Assembly (NCBI GenBank): GCA_900078775.1 | Contig: LT549889.1 | Coordinates: 434,001-498,000, forward strand | Reading direction: 5' to 3' | Source of the DNA: Mycolicibacterium aurum | Lineage (GTDB): Bacteria > Actinomycetota > Actinomycetes > Mycobacteriales > Mycobacteriaceae | Length of the DNA stretch: 64,000 nt | Shown: positions 27,610 to 39,342 of the stretch, piece by piece | How the letters are laid out: every line of letters begins with the position of its first letter | Numbering within the stretch: the stretch's first letter is position 1 | The notes under the pieces: model-generated | Told to the model about the DNA's origin: nothing | The model's input: the letters and a program-made list of their open reading frames with translations, nothing else | The model's database searches: none | Program-made: the position numbers and the translations under genes

Positions 27610-28281
27610 ATGTCAACGAATTCCGTGGAAACCAACAGCTCCACCATGGTCATGGAGGATCGGGACCCGTCGGCCGAGGCGCCGGCGCTCAACGCGGATG
27701 TGGTCGTCAAGGGCCGCAACGTCGAGGTTCCCGACCATTTCCGGGTCTACGTCGCCGAGAAGCTGGCGCGACTCGAGCGCTTCGACAGGACCATCTACCT
27801 GTTCGATGTCGAACTCGACCATGAGAAGAATCGGCGCCAGCGCAAGAACTGTCAGCACGTCGAGATCACCGCACGCGGGCGCGGCCCGGTGGTGCGTGGC
27901 GAGGCCTGTGCCGACAGCTTCTACGCGGCCCTCGAATCCGCGGTAAGCAAACTCGAAGCACGGTTGCGTCGCAGCAAGGATCGCCGCAAGATCCACTACG
28001 GGGACAAGACGCCGGTCTCGGTCCATCAGGCCACCGCGGAACTGGCGGCGGTCGACGAGCCCTCCGCGCACGACCCCTTCGCGGTCGAACCCAAACCCGA
28101 GCCCGGCCGCATCGTGCGTGTCAAGGACCACGAGGCCACCCCGATGACCGTCGACGACGCGCTCTACGAGATGGAGCTCGTCGGCCACGACTTCTTCCTG
28201 TTCCACGACAAGGAGACCGATCGCCCGTCGGTGGTGTACCGCCGGCATGCCTATGACTACGGACTCATCCGGCTGGCCTAG
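27610..28281 (+). CDS. hpf: Long-form ribosome hibernation promoting factor
   Basis: 223-residue long HPF, corresponding to Rv3241c and to mycobacterial protein Y. It occupies the mRNA/tRNA channel of the 30S subunit and stores ribosomes. The N-terminal S30AE domain (about 30-135) has DVVVKGRNVEVPDHFRVYV and KLARLERFDR. The C-terminal dimerisation domain (about 165-223) has EATPMTVDDALYEMELVGHDFFLFHDKET (quoted in parts: ELVGHDFFLFHDKE). The linker is acidic and Pro-rich. ATG 27610 fits the family. A 12-bp hairpin terminator follows. Confidence 0.92.
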   Translation: MSTNSVETNSSTMVMEDRDPSAEAPALNADVVVKGRNVEVPDHFRVYVAEKLARLERFDRTIYLFDVELDHEKNRRQRKNCQHVEITARGRGPVVRGEACADSFYAALESAVSKLEARLRRSKDRRKIHYGDKTPVSVHQATAELAAVDEPSAHDPFAVEPKPEPGRIVRVKDHEATPMTVDDALYEMELVGHDFFLFHDKETDRPSVVYRRHAYDYGLIRLA

Positions 28282-28297
28282 TCAGCCGGTCCGTGCG

Positions 28298-28326
28298 CGA
28301 GCCCCCGGCGTGCTGCCGGGGGCTCG
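28298..28326 (+). terminator. Intrinsic terminator after hpf
   Basis: Perfect 12-bp stem CGAGCCCCCGGC/GCCGGGGGCTCG with a GTGCT loop, 17 bases after the stop. The following T-run is short (TTGC), as is common in mycobacteria. Confidence 0.8.
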
Positions 28327-28474
28327 TTGCATGCCCGGCCGGGCGACACCCGCGCCGCTCGCAGCTGACTTTCAGACGGTCACCTCGACGGGTCGCCTAC
28401 GATGGATGGTCGGCAGGCCGGACAGCACTGTGTGAACCGGCCGACTCTATTCATCAACCCACAGGGGAAACAGC

Positions 28475-31297
<2,823 letters not shown>

Positions 31298-31304
31298 CCC
31301 GCAC

Positions 31305-31826
31305 TCAGCCGATCTGCAGCGCCACCAGCTGCCAGCGCCCGCCGGTCAGTTCGACCCGGGCGGCCAGCGCGCGCACCCGCGACCCGCGGGTGTAGCTGGC
31401 GAACACCTCGGCGACGGTCACCGGATCGTCGGTCGCCGCACTGCAGCCGATGCTGCGCAACCGGACCCGGCGCAGCACGGCGGCCCCGCCCTGCTGCGGG
31501 GACCGGGCCAGGGTTTGCGCGAGGTCGATCAACGGTGGTGCCAGCAACCCGCGCAGCTGGGCGGCCGGACGCCGCCGGTCCACCACCTCCAGCACCCGGC
31601 GCAGCGCGGCGTCGGCGAACAGCACCGCGGCCTGGGGCACCGGTGCCTCACCGGGGACGGCGGCCGGCCGCGGCGGGCGCGGACGGCGGGGCCGCAGCGT
31701 CGCCGGATGCGCCGACGATCCTGGCGCGGTGCCGCGGGCGGGCGGCTCGTAGTCGATGATCGGGGACGTGACGACCGGGCCGGCAGCGCCGACGGGGCGG
31801 TGGGACGGGTCTGATACTCGGGACAC
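31305..31826 (-). CDS. DUF6459/Rv3235-like Ala-Arg-Pro-rich protein
   Basis: 173-residue conserved actinobacterial protein of unknown function. The family is recognised by the C-terminal part: a VLEVVDRRRPAAQLRGLLAPP block, RVRLRSIGCSA, and the strand pair VRALAARVELTGGRWQLVALQIG (quoted in parts: GGRWQLVALQIG). The N-terminal third is Pro/Arg-rich and disordered in appearance. Start GTG 31826 is tentative; GGAG lies 5 bases before it, and the frame is open to 31934. Divergent from the WS/DGAT gene, as Rv3235 is next to tgs3. Confidence 0.7.
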   Translation of the reverse strand: MSRVSDPSHRPVGAAGPVVTSPIIDYEPPARGTAPGSSAHPATLRPRRPRPPRPAAVPGEAPVPQAAVLFADAALRRVLEVVDRRRPAAQLRGLLAPPLIDLAQTLARSPQQGGAAVLRRVRLRSIGCSAATDDPVTVAEVFASYTRGSRVRALAARVELTGGRWQLVALQIG

Positions 31827-31994
31827 AGGCACTCCAGCGGACAGCGGGACGGGCGGAACGGCTGCTGGAGAGGCACAGTCCCTTCGATGATCGCACGGCC
31901 ACGACGGGCCCGGATGCACACATCGTGCGCGCACCGGGTACTCCCGGCTACGGTGACGGGTGTTCGCAGCAGGAGTGAGGGGGATGCTGTCTCG

Positions 31995-33404
31995 ATGGTG
32001 ACCAGGTTGTCGGCATCCGACTCGGCGTTCTACCGGCTGGAGAACAGTTCCACCCCGATGTATGTGGGTTCACTGTCCATCGTGCGCAAGCCGCGCGGCG
32101 GGCTGAGCTACGAGACGGTGCTGGCCACCGTGGAGCAGCGGCTGCCGCAGATCCCGCGGTACCGGCAGAAGGTCCGCGAGGTCGGTTTCGGCCTGGCCCG
32201 GCCGGTCTGGATCGACGACCCCGACTTCGACATCACCTACCACGTCCGGCGCTCGGCGCTGCCGTCGCCGGGCAGCGACAGCCAGCTGCACGAGCTGATC
32301 GCCCGGATCGGGTCCCGGCCGATGGACCGGTCCCGGCCGCTGTGGGAGATGTACATCGTGGAGGGGCTGACCGGTAACCGGATCGCCATCTACACCAAAT
32401 CCCATCAGGCGCTTGTGAACGGAATGTCGGCGCTGGAGATCGGGCACGTCATCGCCGACCGCACCGCGAAGCCACCGGAGTTCGGTGAGGACATCTGGAT
32501 CCCGGCCCGCGAGCCCGGCGACTCGGAGTTGTTGCTGGCCGCCGTCGGAGAGTGGATCACCCGGCCCACCGCGCAGCTGGCGGTGGTGCGTTCGGCCGTC
32601 GAGGAGGTGGCCACCAACGCCGGGGCGCTGGTGGACGTCGGGCGGCGGCTCGCCGGGATGGCGCGCACCCTGGCCCGCGGCGCCGCCCCGAGCAGCCCGC
32701 TGAACACCACGGTGTCGCGCAGCCGGCGGTTCACGGTGGCCTCGCACCGGCTGGAGGACTACCGCACGCTGCGCGCCCGCTACGACTGCGACGTCAACGA
32801 TGTGGTGCTCGCGGTGGTGGCCGGAGCGCTGCGGAACTGGTTGCTGTCCCGCGGCGAGCCGGTGACCGCGACGTCCACGGTGCGGGCGATGGCACCCAAC
32901 TCGGTCTACCCGGACGCCGAAATCGATTCGGCGGGACCGGGTCAGGCGATCAGTGAGGTCTCACCGTTCCTGGTGGACCTGCCGATCGGGGAGGGCAATG
33001 CGGTGGTGCGGTTGTCCCAGATCGCGCATGCCACCGAATCACATTCCAGCGCCGCCAGTTTGGTCGACGCCCGCACCATCGTGACGTTGTCCGGGTTCGC
33101 CCCGCCGACCCTGCACGCGATGGGCACCCGGGTGGCCACCACTTTCTCGGCGCGTCAATTCAATCTGCTGATCACGAATGTGCCGGGCGCACAGAAGCAG
33201 ATGTACATCGCGGGCACCAAATTGTTGGAGTCCTACGCGGTGCCACCGCTGCTCACCAATCAGGTCCTCGCGATCGCGGTGACCTCGTACAACGGCCAGC
33301 TGTACTTCGGCATCCACGCCGACCGCGACGCCATGAGCGACGTCGAGGTGCTGCCGTCCCTGCTGCGCGAATCCCTGGACGAACTGCTGGAATCGGCGCG
33401 CTGA
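31995..33404 (+). CDS. tgs3: WS/DGAT-family acyltransferase (Tgs3-like)
   Basis: 469-residue wax ester synthase/diacylglycerol acyltransferase family protein in the tgs3 position. Recognisable blocks are LSASDSAFYRLE, FDITYHVRRSALP, SRPLWEMYIVEGL, NDVVLAVVAGALR and the C-terminal NLLITNVPGA. The active-site motif HHxxxDG reads HQALVNG (about residues 136-142): the second, catalytic His and the Asp are both changed, so activity is uncertain. ATG 31995 has GAGGGGG 12 bases upstream. A 13-codon frame from GTG 31960 overlaps this start. Unlike M. tuberculosis H37Rv, where the gene is split (Rv3233c/Rv3234c), it is full-length here. Confidence 0.85.
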   Translation: MVTRLSASDSAFYRLENSSTPMYVGSLSIVRKPRGGLSYETVLATVEQRLPQIPRYRQKVREVGFGLARPVWIDDPDFDITYHVRRSALPSPGSDSQLHELIARIGSRPMDRSRPLWEMYIVEGLTGNRIAIYTKSHQALVNGMSALEIGHVIADRTAKPPEFGEDIWIPAREPGDSELLLAAVGEWITRPTAQLAVVRSAVEEVATNAGALVDVGRRLAGMARTLARGAAPSSPLNTTVSRSRRFTVASHRLEDYRTLRARYDCDVNDVVLAVVAGALRNWLLSRGEPVTATSTVRAMAPNSVYPDAEIDSAGPGQAISEVSPFLVDLPIGEGNAVVRLSQIAHATESHSSAASLVDARTIVTLSGFAPPTLHAMGTRVATTFSARQFNLLITNVPGAQKQMYIAGTKLLESYAVPPLLTNQVLAIAVTSYNGQLYFGIHADRDAMSDVEVLPSLLRESLDELLESAR

Positions 33405-33456
33405 GCGCGGGCCGGCGGTTGACTCGGTCGGCCGATCACGGTCTGATGGGTTGACC

Positions 33457-35211
33457 ATGTCAAATCATTCGCGAAGCGAAGAACCCGGGCTCGACGTCAT
33501 CCCGCACCCCGTGCTCGAGGTCCCGATCGATGAGGATGCACTGGTCAAGGAGCGCCGACTGGACCTGGTGGTCTTTGGTGTCACCGCCGCCATCGCGGTC
33601 GGCTTCCTGGTCTGGGGGTTCATCGACACCGCCGCCCTGGCCTCCGCGTCGGGCAACGCCCTGGGCTGGGTGATGACCAACACCGGATGGTTGTTCACAC
33701 TGGCCGCTTCGGGTTTCGTGCTGTTCGTGCTGTGGATCGCGCTCGGCCGGTTCGGCAACATCCCGCTCGGCCGCGACGACGAGGAGCCCGAATTCCGGAC
33801 GGTGTCCTGGGTGGCCATGATGTTCAGCGCGGGGATGGGCATCGGCCTGATGTTCTTCGGGGTGGCCGAACCGCTGGCGCATCTGGTGGCGCCGCCGCCG
33901 GGGACCGGCGCCGAGGGTAACCCGGACGCCATCCAGACGGCCATGGCCACCACGCTGTTCCACTGGACGCTGCACCCGTGGGCCATCTACGCGGTGGTCG
34001 GGCTGGCCATCGCCTACGGGGTGTACCGCAAGGGCCGGTTCCAGTTGATCAGCGCGGCTTTCGAACCGCTGCTGGGGGACCGGGTGCACGGCGGCTGGGG
34101 CAAGGTCATCGACATGCTGGCCATCTTCGCCACGCTGTTCGGTTCGGCGGCCTCACTGGGCTTGGGCGCCTTGCAGATTCGTAGTGGCCTGCAGATCGTC
34201 GGGGGCATCGGCGAGACCGGCAACGCGGTGTTGATCGGGATCATCGCGATACTCACCTGTGCCTTCGTGCTGTCCGCGGTATCGGGCGTGGCGAAGGGCA
34301 TCCAGTGGCTGTCGAACATCAACATGGTGCTCGCACTGCTGCTCGCCACGTTCGTATTCATCGTCGGGCCAACCATTTTCATCCTGAACCTGATACCCAC
34401 CTCGATCGGTAGCTACTTCCAGGATCTGGCGATGATGGCGGCGCGCACCGGTGCCGAGGGCGCCGAGGCCGAGGCCTGGCTGGGTTCGTGGACCATCTTC
34501 TACTGGGCCTGGTGGATCTCCTGGACCCCGTTCGTCGGCATGTTCATCGCGCGAATCTCGCGCGGGCGCACCATCAGACAGTTCGTCACCGGTGTGTTGA
34601 TGGTGCCCAGCCTGGTGTCGCTGGTGTGGTTCTGCGTCTTCGGCGGCGCGGCTATCCGGGCCCAGGAGGACGGTGCGAATCTGGCCGGGGAGGGCACCAC
34701 CGAGGGGCAGTTGTTCGGACTGCTGGCCGATTACCCGCTGGCCACGGTGTCGGCCGTGGTGGTCATGTTGCTGGTCGCGGTGTTCTTCGTCTCCGGCGCC
34801 GATGCGGCCTCGATCGTGATGGGCTCGCTGTCCGAGCGTGGCACCATCGAACCGCACCGCAAGACCGTCATCTTCTGGGGCGTCGCGACCGGGGCGGTGG
34901 CCGCGGTGATGCTGCTCGTCGGCGGCTCGGATGCGTTGACCGGGCTGCAGTCCATCACCATCGTGGCGGCCCTGCCGTTCGTGCTGGTGATGCTCGGCCT
35001 GGCGGTGGCGCTGGTCAAGGATCTGCGTCAGGACCCGATGATGGTGCGCCGCCGGTACGCGATGGAGGCGGTGGACTCCGCGGTGATCGCCGGCGTCACC
35101 GCGCACGGGGACGACTTCGTCATCTCGGTGCAGAAGGACCCCGACGCCGATCCCGACGTCGATCCCGACTCCGAGGACGCAGCGGCGCCGACTGCGCGTG
35201 CGCCGGGCTAA
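33457..35211 (+). CDS. BCCT-family betaine/choline transporter
   Basis: 584-residue BCCT transporter with twelve membrane segments, similar to BetP/OpuD types. It takes up glycine betaine or choline with sodium. Signatures: MMFSAGMGIGLMFFGVAEPL (TM3 glycine-rich), the tryptophan motif in SWTIFYWAWWISWTPFVGMF, and RGRTIRQFV. The N-terminus is charged, and the C-terminal 25 residues are strongly acidic (DPDADPDVDPDSED), unlike the basic osmosensing tail of C. glutamicum BetP. ATG 33457 is chosen over TTG 33451. Its TAA doubles as the start of the next gene's -10. Confidence 0.9.
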   Translation: MSNHSRSEEPGLDVIPHPVLEVPIDEDALVKERRLDLVVFGVTAAIAVGFLVWGFIDTAALASASGNALGWVMTNTGWLFTLAASGFVLFVLWIALGRFGNIPLGRDDEEPEFRTVSWVAMMFSAGMGIGLMFFGVAEPLAHLVAPPPGTGAEGNPDAIQTAMATTLFHWTLHPWAIYAVVGLAIAYGVYRKGRFQLISAAFEPLLGDRVHGGWGKVIDMLAIFATLFGSAASLGLGALQIRSGLQIVGGIGETGNAVLIGIIAILTCAFVLSAVSGVAKGIQWLSNINMVLALLLATFVFIVGPTIFILNLIPTSIGSYFQDLAMMAARTGAEGAEAEAWLGSWTIFYWAWWISWTPFVGMFIARISRGRTIRQFVTGVLMVPSLVSLVWFCVFGGAAIRAQEDGANLAGEGTTEGQLFGLLADYPLATVSAVVVMLLVAVFFVSGADAASIVMGSLSERGTIEPHRKTVIFWGVATGAVAAVMLLVGGSDALTGLQSITIVAALPFVLVMLGLAVALVKDLRQDPMMVRRRYAMEAVDSAVIAGVTAHGDDFVISVQKDPDADPDVDPDSEDAAAPTARAPG

Positions 35212-35214
35212 TCT
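35209..35214 (+). promoter_or_regulatory. -10 element of the DUF6912 gene, on the BCCT stop codon
   Basis: TAATCT whose first three bases are the BCCT stop codon; 6 nt to GTG 35221. Confidence 0.55.
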
Positions 35215-35220
35215 CGCCTG

Positions 35221-35727
35221 GTGCGTGTCTACATACCGGCGACCCTGACCATGCTGCAGCAACTGGTCGCCGACCGGTTGATCCATGCCCGCAGCGGCAC
35301 GGCGTTCGCGGTGACGCCGACGCTGCGCGAGTCCTACGCCGAGGGCGATGACGAGGAACTGGCCGAGGTCGCGCTGCGGGAGGCGGCGCTGGCCTCGCTG
35401 CGGCTGCTCGCCGGGGAGGGGGAGAGCTCGCTGCTGCCGCGGCGGGCGGTGCTCGTCGTCGACGTCGGCGACGAGGACGCGGTGACTCTGCGCCCGGATC
35501 TCGACGACGCCGTGGTCCGGTTGTCCGCGCCGGTCCCGATCGACCAGGTCATCGCCGCCTACGTGGACAACGCGGCGGCGGAATCGGCCGTCCTCGTCGC
35601 GGTGGACCGCATCGATGAGGCCGATCTCGGTGATGAGGACGCCGAGCTTGCTGTGGGCGACGCGCAGGACCATGACCTGGCCTGGTATGCCCCGCAGGAG
35701 TTGCCCTTCCTGCTGGATTTACTGTGA
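35221..35727 (+). CDS. DUF6912 family protein (Rv3231c-like)
   Basis: 168-residue cytoplasmic protein of unknown function, very acidic (long Asp/Glu-rich C-terminal third), matching the 169-residue Rv3231c. N-terminus RVYIPATLTMLQQL and C-terminus DHDLAWYAPQELPFLLDLL (conserved W-Y-A-x-x-E-x-P) are characteristic. GTG start with leaderless -10. It precedes the desaturase electron-transfer gene, as in M. tuberculosis; a functional link to lipid desaturation is only suggested by position. Confidence 0.85.
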   Translation: MRVYIPATLTMLQQLVADRLIHARSGTAFAVTPTLRESYAEGDDEELAEVALREAALASLRLLAGEGESSLLPRRAVLVVDVGDEDAVTLRPDLDDAVVRLSAPVPIDQVIAAYVDNAAAESAVLVAVDRIDEADLGDEDAELAVGDAQDHDLAWYAPQELPFLLDLL

Positions 35728-35755
35728 CGCAGCTCGCACCGGCGGATCTCAGAAG

Positions 35756-35787
35756 TTGACTACGCCCGCGTAAGTTACGGTACCGTA
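35756..35787 (+). promoter_or_regulatory. Promoter and operator of the desaturase reductase gene
   Basis: TTGACT (35756-35761) and TACCGT (35781-35786), spacing 19 nt, 7 nt to GTG 35794. The perfect 12-base palindrome TACGGTACCGTA (35776-35787) covers the -10. A near copy is at the desA3 promoter. Confidence 0.6.
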
Positions 35788-35793
35788 GGTTGC

Positions 35794-36945
35794 GTGGCGA
35801 AGAGTGAATTGAAGTCCTCGGCGAAAGTGGCCGAGACGGTCCGTCCGAAGATCGCGGGCGCAGACCGCCACCGCGGCTGGCATGCGTTGCGCACCATTGC
35901 CGGCCGGATCACCACCCCGCTGCTGCCCGACGACTACCTGAAGCTGGCCAACCCGCTGTGGTCGGCCCGCGAACTGCGTGGCCGGGTGGTCGAGGTGCGG
36001 CGCGAGACCGAGGATTCGGCCACGCTGGTCATCAAGCCGGGGTGGGGTTTCTCGCTGGATTACGAGCCCGGGCAGTACGTCGGCATCGGCCTGCTGGTCG
36101 ACGGCCGCTGGCGTTGGCGGTCCTACTCGCTGACCTCGGCGCCGGCCCGTGGCAACGCGGGCAGGCGCGACCGCAACATCGCCATCACGGTGAAGGCGAT
36201 GCCGGAGGGCTTCCTGTCCACCCACCTGGTCGGCGGGGTGGAGCCGGGCACCATCGTCCGGCTGGCCGCACCGCAGGGCAACTTCGTGATGCCCGACCCG
36301 GCCCCGGCCTCGGTGCTGTTCCTGACGGCGGGATCCGGGATCACCCCGATCATGTCCATGCTGCGCACCCTGCAGCGGCACGACCAGATCACCGACATCG
36401 TGCACGTGCACTCCGCGCCGACCGAGTCCGACGTGATGTTCGGCGCCGAGTTGGCCGCCCTGCACGAGGCGCATCCGGGCTACCGGATGATCCTGCGCGC
36501 CACCCGCACCGAGGGCAGGCTGGACCTGACCCGGCTGGCCGAGGTCGTGCCGGACTGGCAGGGCCGCCAGGCCTGGGCCTGCGGGCCGGAGGCCATGCTC
36601 AATGACGCCGAGCGGGTATGGGCCGAGGCCGGTGTGGGTACCCAGTTGCATCTGGAGCGGTTCGCCGTCAGCCGTGCCGCACCGCACGGCACCGGCGGCA
36701 CGGTTCGCTTCGAGCGCAGCGGCAAGACCGTGGAGGCCGACGCCGCCACCTCGATCATGGAGGCCGGCGAGGACGCCGGCATCCAGATGCCGTTCGGATG
36801 CCGGATGGGTATCTGTCAATCGTGTGTGGTGGGTCTGGTCGAGGGGCACGTGCGCGACCTGCGGACCGGGGTGGAGCACGAACCGGGGACGCGCGTGCAG
36901 ACCTGTGTGACCACGGCGTCCGGCGATTGCGTGTTGGACGCATAA
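35794..36945 (+). CDS. Ferredoxin reductase-ferredoxin fusion for acyl-CoA desaturase
   Basis: 383-residue oxidoreductase (Rv3230c) that passes electrons from NADPH to the DesA3 stearoyl-CoA desaturase. The FAD domain has [12 protein letters not shown] (RxYS). The NAD(P) domain has [18 protein letters not shown] and [13 protein letters not shown]. The C-terminal plant-type 2Fe-2S domain has [11 protein letters not shown] (C-x4-C-x2-C) and the last ligand in QTCVTT. GTG start, leaderless -10. Separated from desA3 by 69 bp that carry a second promoter with the same operator. Confidence 0.94.
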   Translation: MAKSELKSSAKVAETVRPKIAGADRHRGWHALRTIAGRITTPLLPDDYLKLANPLWSARELRGRVVEVRRETEDSATLVIKPGWGFSLDYEPGQYVGIGLLVDGRWRWRSYSLTSAPARGNAGRRDRNIAITVKAMPEGFLSTHLVGGVEPGTIVRLAAPQGNFVMPDPAPASVLFLTAGSGITPIMSMLRTLQRHDQITDIVHVHSAPTESDVMFGAELAALHEAHPGYRMILRATRTEGRLDLTRLAEVVPDWQGRQAWACGPEAMLNDAERVWAEAGVGTQLHLERFAVSRAAPHGTGGTVRFERSGKTVEADAATSIMEAGEDAGIQMPFGCRMGICQSCVVGLVEGHVRDLRTGVEHEPGTRVQTCVTTASGDCVLDA

Positions 36946-36951
36946 CATTTA

Positions 36952-36987
36952 CTGACAGGTAACCTACGGTGGCGTAGGTTACGCTAA
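36952..36987 (+). promoter_or_regulatory. desA3 promoter and operator
   Basis: CTGACA (-35, 36952-36957), 17-nt spacer, TAGGTT (-10, 36975-36980). Inverted repeat GTAACCTACG/CGTAGGTTAC (36959-36968 and 36973-36982, 4-base centre) fills the spacer and covers the -10. The core TACGGTnnCGTAGGTT is shared with the reductase promoter. Confidence 0.7.
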
Positions 36988-37014
36988 CGTAGCAACGGAA
37001 AGGAGGGCCGAGAA

Positions 37015-38274
37015 ATGGCAGTTACCGACGTACCGGCGTTCGCGCACCTCAGTGAAGCGGATATCGAAACGCTAGGTGCCGAGCTGGACGCGATCCGACA
37101 GGACATCGAGGAGTCGCGCGGTGAGCGCGATTCGCGCTACATCCGCCGGACGATCGCCGGTCAGCGCGCGCTGGAGATCATCGGCCGCCTGTTGCTCGCC
37201 GGAAGCTCCAAGCGGGCCTTCTGGTGGGCGGGAGCGTCGACTTTGGGCGTGGCCAAGATCATCGAGAACATGGAGATCGGCCACAACGTCATGCATGGCC
37301 AGTGGGATTGGATGAACGATCCCGAGATCCACTCCTCGAGCTGGGAGTGGGATATGGGTGGTGCCTCCAAGCACTGGCGGTTCACCCACAACTTCATGCA
37401 TCACAAGTACACGAACATCCTGGGCATGGATGACGATGTGGGCTACGGCCTCATCCGCGTCACCCGCGATCAGCGGTGGAAGCCCATGAACCTGCTCAAC
37501 ATCTTCTACAACACCATGCTCGCGGCGTTGTTCGAATGGGGTGTCGGGCTGCAGCATCTGGAGCTCGGCAAGATCTTCATGGGCCGCGATGACCGCAAGG
37601 CGACCATGGTGCGGGTGAAGGAGTTCGGCATCAAGGCCGGCCAGCAGGTCACCAAGGACTACGTGCTGTGGCCCGCGCTGACGGCACTGTCCCCGGGTGC
37701 GACCTACAAGTCCACGATGAAGGCCAACATCCTGGCCAACATCATCCGCAACGTCTGGTCCAACGCGATCATCTTCTGCGGCCACTTCCCCGACGGCGCA
37801 GAGAAGTTCACCAAGACCGACATGGTGGGCGAGAGTCGCGGCGAGTGGTACCTGCGTCAGATGCTGGGCAGCGCCAACATCAGCGGCGGCCGCGTCATGG
37901 ACTTCATGAGCGGCAACCTGTCCTACCAGATCGAGCACCACCTTTACCCGGACCTGCCCAGCAACCGGCTGAAGGAGATCTCGGTGCGCGTCCGCGCGCT
38001 GTGCGACAAGTACGACCTGCCCTACACCACCGGGCCGTTCCTGGTGCAGTACGGCAAGAGCTGGCGCACCATCGCCAAGCTGTCGCTGCCGGACCGCTTC
38101 CTCAAGGACACCCGCGACAATGCGCCCGAAACGCGCAGTGAGCGGATGTTCGAAGAGCTCGAGGGCTTCGGTGTCACCGACCCGGTCACCGGCAAGCGCC
38201 GGGGCCTGCAGACGGCGATCGCCACCGTGCGTGGCTGGCGTCGGCCGAAGGCCAAGGCCGCAGTCGCCGCCTGA
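37015..38274 (+). CDS. desA3: Acyl-CoA delta-9 desaturase DesA3
   Basis: 419-residue membrane di-iron desaturase (Rv3229c). It converts stearoyl-CoA to oleoyl-CoA. Histidine boxes are H90-NVM-H94, H125-NFM-H129-H130 and the cytochrome-desaturase box Q305-IE-H308-H309. Hydrophobic segments lie around residues 56-85 and 160-185 and 238-258. AAAGGAGG 8 bases before ATG 37015 is one of the best ribosome binding sites in the window. It uses the adjacent reductase as electron donor. A long hairpin follows. Confidence 0.95.
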   Translation: MAVTDVPAFAHLSEADIETLGAELDAIRQDIEESRGERDSRYIRRTIAGQRALEIIGRLLLAGSSKRAFWWAGASTLGVAKIIENMEIGHNVMHGQWDWMNDPEIHSSSWEWDMGGASKHWRFTHNFMHHKYTNILGMDDDVGYGLIRVTRDQRWKPMNLLNIFYNTMLAALFEWGVGLQHLELGKIFMGRDDRKATMVRVKEFGIKAGQQVTKDYVLWPALTALSPGATYKSTMKANILANIIRNVWSNAIIFCGHFPDGAEKFTKTDMVGESRGEWYLRQMLGSANISGGRVMDFMSGNLSYQIEHHLYPDLPSNRLKEISVRVRALCDKYDLPYTTGPFLVQYGKSWRTIAKLSLPDRFLKDTRDNAPETRSERMFEELEGFGVTDPVTGKRRGLQTAIATVRGWRRPKAKAAVAA

Positions 38275-38286
38275 CCTACCGCGAAC

Positions 38287-38334
38287 AGACGCCAATGGCC
38301 GCAAAATCACCAGGTTTTGCGGCCATTGGCGTCT
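38287..38334. terminator. 20-bp-stem hairpin between desA3 and rsgA
   Basis: Perfect inverted repeat with 20-base arms (38287-38306 and 38315-38334) and the loop TCACCAGG. Arm ends are AGACGCC and GCAAAA. Located 12 bases after desA3 and 21 bases beyond the rsgA stop, so it can stop transcription in both directions. Confidence 0.8.
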
Positions 38335-38355
38335 TCTCGTGAGGTTCGTGCCGCG

Positions 38356-39342
38356 TCAGTACCCGGACTCCGCCAGCGTCGCCAGCAGTAATCGGGCCGC
38401 CGCCACCCGCGCCGCCGCCGGCCCGGTGAGGGTGTCCAGCGCGCACTCCGGGTCGGCCGGCGGGCCCATATGGCCGCAGCCCCTTGGGCATTCGTCGACC
38501 ATCTCGGACAGGTCGGAGAAGGCGTGCACCACGTCGTCGGGTTGCACATGCGCCAGCCCGAAGGACCGGATGCCCGGAGTGTCGATCACCCAACCGGATT
38601 CGTGCAGCGGCAGCGCGACCGACTGGGTGGAGGTGTGCCGGCCCTTGCCGACGCCGGTCACCGATCCGGTGGCCCGATCCGCGTCGGGCACCAGTCGATT
38701 CACCAGGGTGGACTTGCCCACCCCGGAATGTCCCAGCAGCACGGTCACCTTGCCGGTGAGCAGCGGGGCCACCACGTCGAGCGGGTCGTCACGCCCGGCC
38801 GTGACCACCTGCAGGTCCAGCTCGGCGAACTGCGCGGCGAACGGCTCCGGCGGCGCCAGATCGGATTTCGTCAGGCACAGGATCGGCCGCAGGCCGCCGG
38901 TGTAGGCGGCGATCAACGCGCGCTCCACGAAGCCGGTGCGCGGCGGGGGATCGGCCAGCGCGACCACGATCAGCAACTGATCGGCGTTGGCCACCACCAC
39001 CCGTTCGGTCGGGTCGGTGTCATCGGCGGTGCGGCGCAACACGGTTCGACGTTCACCGCGGCGCACGATCCGGGCCAGCGTGTCCGGGCGCCCGGACAGA
39101 TCACCCACGATGTCGACCTCGTCACCGACCACGATCGGGGTGCGGCCCAATTCCCGGGCGCGCATGGCGGTCACATTGCGGTCGGGGTCACCGCCCAGCG
39201 CGCAGCCCCAGCGGCCGCGGTCGACGGTGACGACCATCGCCTCGGCGGCGTCGGCGTGATCGGGGCGGTTCTTGGTGCGGGGCCGCGAACCCTTGCCCGG
39301 GCGCACCCGGACATCGGATTCGTCGTACTCGCGAGATTTCAA
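38356..39342 (-). CDS. rsgA: Ribosome small-subunit GTPase RsgA
   Basis: 328-residue circularly permuted GTPase (Rv3228) that assists 30S maturation. The N-terminal OB-fold follows a basic arm. G4 CLTKSDL precedes G1 [12 protein letters not shown], and G3 [10 protein letters not shown] comes last, showing the permuted order. The C-terminal zinc motif is [17 protein letters not shown]. Start TTG 39342 ([11 protein letters not shown], matching the M. tuberculosis N-terminus) overlaps the aroA TGA as TTGA, so it is coupled to aroA. Confidence 0.93.
   Translation of the reverse strand: MKSREYDESDVRVRPGKGSRPRTKNRPDHADAAEAMVVTVDRGRWGCALGGDPDRNVTAMRARELGRTPIVVGDEVDIVGDLSGRPDTLARIVRRGERRTVLRRTADDTDPTERVVVANADQLLIVVALADPPPRTGFVERALIAAYTGGLRPILCLTKSDLAPPEPFAAQFAELDLQVVTAGRDDPLDVVAPLLTGKVTVLLGHSGVGKSTLVNRLVPDADRATGSVTGVGKGRHTSTQSVALPLHESGWVIDTPGIRSFGLAHVQPDDVVHAFSDLSEMVDECPRGCGHMGPPADPECALDTLTGPAAARVAAARLLLATLAESGY

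Noticed and set aside
33421..33456. Leaderless promoter for the BCCT gene
   Set aside because: No TANNNT hexamer at the required distance from ATG 33457.
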